Shown here: positions 7,291 through 12,715 of the stretch, piece by piece
How positions within the stretch are numbered: position 1 is the stretch's first letter
Layout: the number at the start of each line of letters is the position of its first letter
Assembly (NCBI GenBank): GCA_964507325.1
Contig: CAZDQL010000138.1
Span: 1-12,715 of the forward strand
Source of the DNA: CAZDQL01 sp964507325
GTDB lineage: Bacteria; Planctomycetota; UBA1135; GCA-002686595
Reading direction: 5' to 3'
DNA: 12,715 nt
Notes under the pieces: model-generated
What the model was told of the DNA's origin: nothing
The model's database searches: none
What the model saw: the letters and a program-made list of their open reading frames with translations, nothing else
Program-made: the position numbers and the translations under genes

Positions 7291-8916
7291 ATGGAGACGG
7301 CAAGGGCCGCCTACCGCAAGCTCGTCGCGATGGCGCTCGCCGACGGGGAGGTCACGGAGGAGGAGCGCGAGCTGCTCGTGGGCTATCGGCGCTTTCTGGG
7401 CCTGGCCAAGCGCGAGTTCCCGACGCCCATTCCGGGCGTGCGGCGCCGACGCCCCCCCTCGGGCATCATCAAGACCGGCTCCCTGAGCGACGCGCCCGCC
7501 TCCGAGCGGGTACAGGTCCTCACGATGCTGGCGCGGGTGGCCTACGCGGACGGCAGGCTGCTGCCCAGGGAACGACGGCGGCTAGTGGCGGTCGCCGAGT
7601 GGATGGGCATCGGGCGGTTGCAGTTCGCGGACATCCTCGCGCGGATGGAGCACGACCATGCCCATCGCCGGCGCGAGTGGGGGAGCGTACGCCGCCTGAC
7701 GATGGCCGGTGTCGTCATCTCGTTCGTCATCGCGGCGCTGTACGGGTACTCGGTCCTGGCCCGCGACGCCCATTACGGAGAAATGGAGCAGCGGTTCGCG
7801 GAGCTGGAGCGGGAGCAGCAGCGGAAGGCGGCCGAGCTCGTGGGGCGCGCCACGGAGAGCTTCGCGCGGGAAGACCGCGCGCTGATCGAGGAGATCTCCG
7901 AGCTGGAGGGGAAGTCGGGCGGCAAGGCGGCCGGGGCGGCGGAGGAGCTGCGGCGCATGCTCGCCGAGAATCGCGCCGGCAATGACCACTTCCCGCACTT
8001 GGTCGAGCGCTTCGATCCCGGCGTGGTGCTCATCGTGGTGCAGTACACTCTGCGCTCGAACGGTCGCCGTCGCGTGCGGCAGGGAGTCGGCAGCGGCTTC
8101 TTCGTCAGCGCGGACGGCCTCATCGTCACGAACAAGCACGTGATCGAACCCTGGAAGTTCAATGGCGATCCGGCGAAGCTCCTCGACGAGGGCTGGGAGC
8201 TGGACCAGTCCGAGATCCGACTGGCGGCCTGGCCCTCCGGAGCCCGGGTCTTCCGCTCGGGCAAGAAGCTCGACTTCGGCAGCGCCTGGTCCACCGAGGA
8301 CGGCACGCTGAGCGTCGTGGCGAAGCCCCAGGATACCTACGTGGCGCGCTCCGCCAGCCTCACCGGGGGCTGCAAGTGGCACGGGATCCTGCACGCCCAC
8401 GACGACAATGACCTGGCTCTTCTCGAGGCCCGGGTGCGTGAGCCCGTTTGCGCGCTCACACCGTGCCCGATGATCGAGAGCTTGCACAAGCTCGACGCGG
8501 TCATGGTGCTCGGGTTCTCGAGCGGCCTGTCGCTGCTGGAGGGATCGACGGCCGAGACCTCCCCGTCCCTGGGCTACGTACGCAAGGTGGAGGAGACGAT
8601 CCAGATCACCGCGCCCATCGTGTCGGGCAACAGCGGCGGCCCGCTGGTCGACACCGAGGGACGCGTGCTGGGCGTGGCGACGCGGACCAAGGGGGACACC
8701 TCGCTCGGCGTGTGCATCCAGGTCTGCCGGATCCTGCCCCTGCTGCCGAGCGTGTCCGAGCTCATCGAGCGCGCGGACCGTCACGTGCGGGAAGATCGCG
8801 GCGAGCTCGCCGCTGGGCTATTCGCGCTCGCCGAGCTCAAAGGGCCCTCAGTGCGACAGCGGGAGAAGCTACAAGCGCTGCGGGCGCAGATCGCGGGATC
8901 CGGAGCGCCGCGCTGA
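7291..8916 (+). CDS. Membrane-anchored trypsin-like serine protease with TerB-like N-terminal domain
   Basis: This 541-residue protein has four parts. Residues 5-120 carry two TerB-like helical segments (MALADGEVTEEER and VAYADGRLLPRER), the acidic pattern of tellurite-resistance TerB and related DUFs. A single membrane helix spans about 136-156 (LTMAGVVISFVIAALYGYSVL), preceded by an Arg-rich stretch that favours a cytoplasmic N-terminus. Residues about 160-230 are a Glu/Arg/Ala-rich coiled coil. Residues about 240-485 form a chymotrypsin-fold protease with the triad visible: His283 in TNKHVI, Asp374 in DDNDLALL, and Ser448 in GNSGGP. The last 55 residues are helical. No PDZ domain is visible, unlike DegP/HtrA. 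The protease would face the periplasm and the TerB part the cytoplasm. The open frame extends upstream to 7153, but the conserved part starts at ATG 7291, so this start is preferred. No Shine-Dalgarno is visible, and a leaderless message is possible. The physiological substrate is unknown. Confidence 0.88.
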   Translation: METARAAYRKLVAMALADGEVTEEERELLVGYRRFLGLAKREFPTPIPGVRRRRPPSGIIKTGSLSDAPASERVQVLTMLARVAYADGRLLPRERRRLVAVAEWMGIGRLQFADILARMEHDHAHRRREWGSVRRLTMAGVVISFVIAALYGYSVLARDAHYGEMEQRFAELEREQQRKAAELVGRATESFAREDRALIEEISELEGKSGGKAAGAAEELRRMLAENRAGNDHFPHLVERFDPGVVLIVVQYTLRSNGRRRVRQGVGSGFFVSADGLIVTNKHVIEPWKFNGDPAKLLDEGWELDQSEIRLAAWPSGARVFRSGKKLDFGSAWSTEDGTLSVVAKPQDTYVARSASLTGGCKWHGILHAHDDNDLALLEARVREPVCALTPCPMIESLHKLDAVMVLGFSSGLSLLEGSTAETSPSLGYVRKVEETIQITAPIVSGNSGGPLVDTEGRVLGVATRTKGDTSLGVCIQVCRILPLLPSVSELIERADRHVREDRGELAAGLFALAELKGPSVRQREKLQALRAQIAGSGAPR

Positions 8917-8937
8917 TCCCCTGCCGGGCCGGAGACC

Positions 8938-8984
8938 CGGACGGCGGCCGGCTCCACCAGCGTGGTGGAATCGGCCGCCGTCCG
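8938..8984. terminator. Very strong bidirectional hairpin between convergent genes
   Basis: CGGACGGCGGCCG (8938-8950) pairs with CGGCCGCCGTCCG (8972-8984). An inner stem TCCACCA/TGGTGGA closes on a GCG loop after a 2x2 internal mismatch. The hairpin lies 21 nt after the protease stop (8916) and 38 nt beyond the minus-strand stop (9023), so it probably ends transcription of both genes. Neither strand has a marked U-tract. A small CTCG/CGAG stem follows at 8986-8999. Confidence 0.75.
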
Positions 8985-9022
8985 CCTCGCCGGAGCGAGG
9001 TGGATCCTCTTCGGGGAGCCTC

Positions 9023-9958
9023 CTACGCGCCGATGACGAGCTCGAGCGCGTCGGTCAGGTTGGTCGTGTGGGGATCCGAGGGGTCCCGCGACCAGTACTG
9101 GCAGAACACCGTCACCCCGGTCACCAGGCCCGAGTCGATGCCGCTCTGGATGTGGGCGTTCATGTCGAAGTGGAAGGCCCCCGAACAGTCGTTGGGGGGC
9201 GGATTGCCTCCCGAGGACTGCGGCGGGGTGCGCTTGATCGGCGGCTGAACGCACAGGTAGCCTCCCTGGAACGGGAAGGCCGCCGCTGAGTAACCGTAGA
9301 ACAGGATCCCCGGCTTGTTGTTGATGATCTCCGCGGCGTTGATGTCGAAGGGGCTGGACGAGCTGACGGAGGGCGAGCCGCTGAAGCCGATGGCCGGGGT
9401 GCAGCCCTGCGTGTTGACCTTGGCCGTGCAGTAGGTCCTGGGGGTGCTGACGTTCACGGTCGCCGGTCCCGAGTAGGCGTCCTTGAACGGGTAGAGCGCG
9501 AGGGTCCCGCACTCGCAATAGCCGGGCGCGGTTCCTCCGAACGAGCTCGGGTTCGCGGGTGAGATCGTTATCGGTAGCCCCGTCCCCTCCTGGATCGCCA
9601 TGCATTTCAGCTCCGCCAGGACGACCGGGCCGCTACCCGTGAGGCAGGGACCACCGATGCCGACGATGAATCCCTCGAGCGAGGGATCGATGTCGAGGGT
9701 CTTCGGATCGATCGGATGCGGGGTGGCATCGAGGATCACGATCTCCGGCGGCATGTTCACGTAGAGCTCGTAGCCCGCGTATCCGACGGGCGCGTTCTCC
9801 GCGAGGATGTAGATGTCGAACGGCTCGAGCAGACCCACGGACACCGCGGTCTGCGTGGCCCCCGTGTCGAAGAAGGCGCCCAGGGTCTCGCTCCCGTACT
9901 GAGCAGTGACGAGGGACGAGGACAGACAGATCGCGGCGACACGAAGGATTTGCTTCAT
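9023..9958 (-). CDS. Secreted protein with cohesin-like N-terminal and shared C-terminal domain
   Basis: This 311-residue protein has a signal peptide MKQILRVAAICLSSSLVTA, cleaved before QYG near residue 20. Residues about 25-150 (LGAFFDTGATQTAVS, YAGYELYVNMPPEIVIL, FIVGIGG, NPSSFGGTAPGY) resemble the cohesin-like or beta-sandwich domain seen in secreted proteins of Eisenbacteria-type genomes. Residues about 175-311 form a second domain: YCTAKVNTQGCTP, NNKPGILFYG, PFQGGYLCV, YWSRDP, then LTDALELVIG. That domain is recognisably homologous to the C-terminus of the HAF-repeat protein encoded at 10207-11706. A paired-cysteine stretch (YCECG) marks the linker. Known catalytic residues are absent, so a structural or surface-binding role is inferred. 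The ATG at 9958 begins the signal peptide; only a weak GGGA precedes it by about 10 nt. The frame is open to 10090, but that part is non-coding in character. Confidence 0.85.
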   Translation of the reverse strand: MKQILRVAAICLSSSLVTAQYGSETLGAFFDTGATQTAVSVGLLEPFDIYILAENAPVGYAGYELYVNMPPEIVILDATPHPIDPKTLDIDPSLEGFIVGIGGPCLTGSGPVVLAELKCMAIQEGTGLPITISPANPSSFGGTAPGYCECGTLALYPFKDAYSGPATVNVSTPRTYCTAKVNTQGCTPAIGFSGSPSVSSSSPFDINAAEIINNKPGILFYGYSAAAFPFQGGYLCVQPPIKRTPPQSSGGNPPPNDCSGAFHFDMNAHIQSGIDSGLVTGVTVFCQYWSRDPSDPHTTNLTDALELVIGA

Positions 9959-10206
9959 GACGTGAATCCCGGTTCGGATTGCGGTGGAGAGGGAGGGACT
10001 GCAAGCCATCCGACGGCGGCGCGTCGATCCCCTCAGCTTTCCGAGAATCCCGACCTCGGAGCAGCGCAGCCCGAGATCCTCGCCGGTCACCCTCCGCGTA
10101 GTAATCTCCAGATACCCGAGGGGATCGACTCGCGTCCGACGGACGGTGGGTGGGCCGGGAGATCACGGCCGGCAGGATGCACGAGCCCCCCTTCGAGAAT
10201 CCCACA

Positions 10207-11706
10207 ATGAGAATACCCCCCCGCATTCCCCTCTCGCTCCTCCTCCTCTTCTCCGCCGCCTCGACCGCGGCCGCGCAGGCCTCCTTCCAGGACGTAGGCA
10301 ACCTCCCCGGCGAGCAGGGCAGCCGCCTGTGGAAGGTGTCCGCCGACGGAGCCAGCTCGGTCGGCCAGGCCACGGCCGGAGGCGGCACCACCACCCACGC
10401 GGTGCGCTGGGTGGGCAGTGGTCCCCTCGAGGACCTCGGCGACCTCCCCGGCGGGCAGGACGGTAGCAGCGCCTGGGGCATCGACGGCAACGGCAGTACC
10501 ATCGTCGGTGGCTCCGAATCGGCGAGCGGCACGGAAGCCTTCCGCTGGATCTCGGGCACCGGCATGGTGGGCCTGGGCGACCTCGCCGGCGGAGCCTTCG
10601 ATTCCACCGCTCTGGGCGTCAGCGGAGACGGCTCTTGGACCGTGGGCTTCGGAACCGACGCCGTGGGGCAGAAGCCGGTGCGCTGGGACGCGGCCGGGAA
10701 CATCCAGCACCTGGGCAACATGCCGGGCGGGTCGGGCCTCGGTCAGGCCCTGGCGATCAGCGCGAGCGGGGACGTGATCGTGGGCACCGGCCAGTGGGGC
10801 AGCGACTACTGGCCCTTCATCTGGACCGCCCAGACCGGCCCTCAGCCCATCAGCGGCTCCCTGCCCGGCATGAACGCCGGGCGCGCGGAGGGCGTTTCCG
10901 ACGACGGACAGGTGGTCGTCGGGGTGGCCTTCAGCGACACCTACATCTATCCCTTCCGCTACGCGCCCGGCAGCGGCATGCAGAGCCTGGGCTACCTCCC
11001 CGGAAGCGTCTTTGCGGCCATCGCCAAGGACTGCACCGCGGACGGAAGGATCGTGGTGGGCAGCAACATGTGCCGCGATCCCCACTCGGGCCAGTACTTC
11101 CACAAGGCCACCATCTGGGATCCGGTCAACGGCCTGCGGGAGCTGCAGCAGGTGCTCGAGAACGAGTACGGAATCGCCCTCCCCGGCTGGGAGCTCTGGC
11201 TGGCGGGCGGCATCTCCGCCGACGGCCGGGTGATCGCCGGCTACGGCGTGAATCCCAAGGGCTACTACCGCGGCTTCATCGCAACCCTGCCCTGGCCCTG
11301 CCTCGATCCAACGAGCTACTGCGACACCGCGCCCAACTCCGCCGGGCCGGGCGCGCTGATGGTCTGGTCGGGAAGCACCAGCGCGTCGGCCAACGACCTG
11401 GTGCTCATGGCCAGCGGCGCGCCCCCGAACAAGCCGGCCATCTTCTTCTACGGCGCCGATCAGACGCAGGTGCCCTTCGGCGACGGCTTCCGTTGCGTGG
11501 GCACGCCCATCTTCCGCCTTCCGGTCATCTCCACCGATCCGCTGGGCAACGCCAGCTTTCCCCTGGACATCACGGCCATCACCAATCCCGGCGGCCAGAT
11601 CCAGCCGGGGGACACCTGGAACTTCCAGCTCTGGTACCGCGATCCGAGCCACGGCAGTGCCGGATACAACGTCTCGGACGGGCTGGAGGTCCTCTTCTGC
11701 GACTGA
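10207..11706 (+). CDS. Secreted HAF-repeat (beta-propeller-like) protein with shared C-terminal domain
   Basis: This 499-residue protein has a signal peptide at about 1-23 (LSLLLLFSAASTAAAQ). Residues 28-362 hold seven repeats of about 46 residues, starting near 28, 74, 120, 166, 211, 258 and 310. Each follows the HAF-family pattern (TIGR02913): an LGDLPGG-type opening, a small-residue stretch, DGxxxVG, then a FRW-like turn. Clear members are LEDLGDLPGG, MVGLGDLAGG, IQHLGNMPGG and MQSLGYLPGS. Seven such units would fit a seven-bladed propeller. Residues about 370-499 are the C-terminal domain shared with the minus-strand neighbour: YCDTAPNSAGPG, PPNKPAIFFYG, PFGDGFRCVG, WYRDP and VSDGLEVLFCD. 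ATG 10207 directly starts the signal peptide and has a weak CGAGA upstream. The frame is open from 10150. No ligand or enzyme activity can be inferred; a secreted or surface-bound role is likely. The gene is divergent from the 9023-9958 gene. Confidence 0.88.
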   Translation: MRIPPRIPLSLLLLFSAASTAAAQASFQDVGNLPGEQGSRLWKVSADGASSVGQATAGGGTTTHAVRWVGSGPLEDLGDLPGGQDGSSAWGIDGNGSTIVGGSESASGTEAFRWISGTGMVGLGDLAGGAFDSTALGVSGDGSWTVGFGTDAVGQKPVRWDAAGNIQHLGNMPGGSGLGQALAISASGDVIVGTGQWGSDYWPFIWTAQTGPQPISGSLPGMNAGRAEGVSDDGQVVVGVAFSDTYIYPFRYAPGSGMQSLGYLPGSVFAAIAKDCTADGRIVVGSNMCRDPHSGQYFHKATIWDPVNGLRELQQVLENEYGIALPGWELWLAGGISADGRVIAGYGVNPKGYYRGFIATLPWPCLDPTSYCDTAPNSAGPGALMVWSGSTSASANDLVLMASGAPPNKPAIFFYGADQTQVPFGDGFRCVGTPIFRLPVISTDPLGNASFPLDITAITNPGGQIQPGDTWNFQLWYRDPSHGSAGYNVSDGLEVLFCD

Positions 11707-11731
11707 GCGCCCCGGCGCGCGGCCCGCGCTC
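11705..11731 (+). terminator. Weak GC-rich hairpin after HAF gene
   Basis: GAGCGC (11705-11710) can pair with GCGCTC (11726-11731), and an alternative GCGCG/CGCGC stem closes on a GCC loop at 11717-11729. It starts inside the stop codon and is followed by CCTCTCGAG rather than a U-tract. It is listed only as a possible terminator. Confidence 0.3.
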
Positions 11732-11781
11732 CCTCTCGAGGCCGCGGATTCCCCGACGCGGAGTCCGTGATATCCTCGGGT

Positions 11782-11786
11782 GGGAG
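11782..11786 (+). promoter_or_regulatory. Ribosome binding site of the sigma factor gene
   Basis: GGGAG lies 9 nt before the GTG at 11796 and supports that non-ATG start, since the frame is open far upstream through the HAF gene. Confidence 0.6.
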
Positions 11787-11795
11787 CGCGCGCGC

Positions 11796-12386
11796 GTGAG
11801 CAAAGGGCAGGGCGAGTTCGATCGGATCCTGGAAGAGCTGAACCGCGGTGGCGAGGGCGCCGCCGAGCGGCTGTGGGAGCTGGTCTACGCCGAGCTGCGC
11901 GCCCTGGCCAATCGCAAGCTGGAGGCCCTGCCGCCGGGGCAGACCCTCCAGTCGACCGCCCTGGTGAACGAGGCCTGGCTCAAGCTCTCGGGAGGCGGGA
12001 GCGGATGGGAGAGCCGCGCCCAGTTCTTCGGCGCGGCCGCGCGGGCCATGCGCAACATCCTCGTCGACCGCGCCCGGCGCCGGGACCGCCTGCGCCACGG
12101 CGGCGCCCTGCGGCGCGTGCCCCTGACCGGGGTCGAGATGGCCGAGCTGGGCGCGGAGGAGGGCCTGGTCGAGCTGGACGAGGCGCTGGCACGCCTGGAG
12201 CGCGCCGACCCCCGCGCGGCCGAGGTGGTGAGCCTGCGCTACTTCGCCGGCCTCACCATCGAGGAGACCACCCGCGTGCTCTCCCGCTCCCGCGCCAGCG
12301 TGGAGCGCGACTGGGCCTGGGCGCGGGCGTGGCTGCGCCGTGAGCTCACGGAGGCTCTCGGCGGAGAATCGGAACGCGCCGGATGA
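11796..12386 (+). CDS. ECF-subfamily sigma-70 factor (TIGR02999-like)
   Basis: This 196-residue protein of the ECF group is common in Planctomycetota and Acidobacteriota (Sigma70_ECF, PF07638). Region 2 shows STALVNEAWLKLSG and then RAQFFGAAARAMRNILVDRARRR (about 53-96), a highly typical block. Region 4 at about 138-185 shows the helix-turn-helix LTIEETTRVLSRSRASVERDWAWARAWLRREL, read as its hallmark motifs (IEET, SVERDWAWARAWL). It would direct RNA polymerase to a small regulon. The GTG start at 11796 has GGGAG 9 nt upstream; the frame itself is open far upstream across the HAF gene. The stop overlaps the ATG of the kinase by 4 bp (ATGA), so translation is probably coupled. No anti-sigma factor is seen. 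In such loci the neighbouring Ser/Thr kinase is thought to control the sigma factor by phosphorylation, which would be inference here. Confidence 0.92.
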   Translation: MSKGQGEFDRILEELNRGGEGAAERLWELVYAELRALANRKLEALPPGQTLQSTALVNEAWLKLSGGGSGWESRAQFFGAAARAMRNILVDRARRRDRLRHGGALRRVPLTGVEMAELGAEEGLVELDEALARLERADPRAAEVVSLRYFAGLTIEETTRVLSRSRASVERDWAWARAWLRRELTEALGGESERAG

Positions 12387-12700
12387 GCGACTCCATCTCC
12401 CGCTCCAAGGAGATCTTCCTCGAGCTGATCGAGCGGCCCCGCGCCGAGCGGGAGAGCCGACTCGAGGAGCTCTGCGCGGGCGATTCGGAGCTCGCCGACG
12501 AGGTCCGCTCCCTCCTCGAGGCGCACGAGACCGCCGACGACTTCCTGGAGCGCCCGCCCTTCCTCTCCGAGGGCCGCACCGACCCCTCGTCGCCCGGGCT
12601 CGCCCCGGGGGATCGCGTGGGCCCCTACCTCCTGCGCGAGGTATTGGGCGAGGGCGGCATGTGTGCTCCACCACGAAATCCCTGGCAGGATCAGGCGTGA
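12383..12700 (+). CDS. Ser/Thr protein kinase N-terminal fragment, frame lost in the glycine loop
   Basis: The 105-residue frame starts with the N-terminal segment typical of PknB-like kinases in ECF/kinase pairs: KEIFLELIERP, CAGDSELADEVRSLL and ADDFLERPPF. Then GDRVGPYLLREVLGEGGM (about 77-93) reads as the start of the kinase domain. The canonical loop continues GxVYxA with a catalytic Lys, but here the frame becomes CAPPRNPWQDQA and stops. The change falls exactly at 12661/12662. The last 54 bases look less GC-rich than the preceding gene. All catalytic residues (Lys, HRD, DFG) are absent. Explanations include an insertion into a kinase gene, a chimaeric or erroneous contig end, or a rearrangement. 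Kinase identity of the first 93 residues is firm; the fragment cannot be an active kinase. Confidence 0.85.
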   Translation: MSDSISRSKEIFLELIERPRAERESRLEELCAGDSELADEVRSLLEAHETADDFLERPPFLSEGRTDPSSPGLAPGDRVGPYLLREVLGEGGMCAPPRNPWQDQA

Positions 12701-12715
12701 ATCCTCTGGAGTAAC
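12662..12715. other. Sequence of unknown origin beyond the kinase junction
   Basis: The final 54 bases start TGTGCTCCACCACG, run to the window end, and match no part of a kinase. They encode no recognisable protein in any frame I could translate. An imperfect palindrome (ATCC-CTGGCA-GGAT) is present. The stretch may be the end of an insertion sequence or an assembly artefact; no transposase sequence is visible. Confidence 0.4.

Noticed and set aside
7582..8784. 400-residue minus-strand frame
   Set aside because: Entirely antisense to the protease, whose catalytic triad and GNSGGP motif prove the plus-strand reading.
10087..11652. 521-residue minus-strand frame
   Set aside because: It is antisense to the HAF-repeat gene and mirrors its repeat periodicity; no signal peptide or family resemblance.
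10635..11795. Upstream extension of the sigma factor frame
   Set aside because: This part is an out-of-frame shadow of the HAF gene; the sigma factor starts at GTG 11796 with a ribosome site.

Overview
The window is a high-GC bacterial segment, very probably chromosomal. It carries large secreted repeat proteins with Sec signal peptides, an ECF sigma factor of the planctomycete/acidobacterial type (TIGR02999/PF07638-like) coupled to a PknB-like Ser/Thr kinase, a PilZ protein, and the choice-of-anchor-like C-terminal domains common in Planctomycetota secreted proteins. I infer a Planctomycetota-like organism (Candidatus Eisenbacteria or Acidobacteriota are alternatives). This rests on protein style only; no rRNA or marker gene is present.

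Layout. Positions 1-248 (minus) hold the N-terminus of a zinc-ribbon protein that runs off the left edge. A divergent small PilZ protein (489-851, plus) follows, then a 333-bp gap with a perfect 16-bp hairpin. Positions 1185-4796 (minus) encode a 1203-aa secreted Rhs/YD-repeat protein with a proline-rich tail containing a duplicated module. Positions 5040-6671 (minus) encode a secreted right-handed beta-helix protein; a long nested hairpin lies just downstream of its stop. A 619-bp divergent intergenic region (6672-7290) separates it from a plus-strand membrane-anchored trypsin-like protease with a TerB-like cytoplasmic part (7291-8916). That gene converges on a secreted minus-strand protein (9023-9958), with a very strong hairpin between them. 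Divergent from it is a secreted HAF-repeat protein (10207-11706), predicted to have seven repeats. The right end holds an ECF sigma factor (11796-12386), overlapped by 4 bp by a Ser/Thr kinase gene whose reading frame leaves the kinase family inside the glycine-rich ATP loop at about 12661.

How the genes relate. No classical operon is evident apart from the sigma factor/kinase pair. Four of the intact products carry signal peptides and are likely surface or extracellular proteins: Rhs, beta-helix, cohesin-like and HAF-propeller. Two of them share a homologous C-terminal domain of about 130 residues on unrelated N-terminal parts, suggesting a common surface-attachment or secretion module. The other genes are signalling or envelope quality-control functions: c-di-GMP receptor, anchored protease, ECF sigma factor and kinase.

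No complete, clearly new system is demonstrated. The best leads are the TerB-TM-coiled-coil-protease architecture, the shared C-terminal domain, the duplicated Rhs tail with its homopolymer tracts, and the abrupt kinase junction near the right edge.
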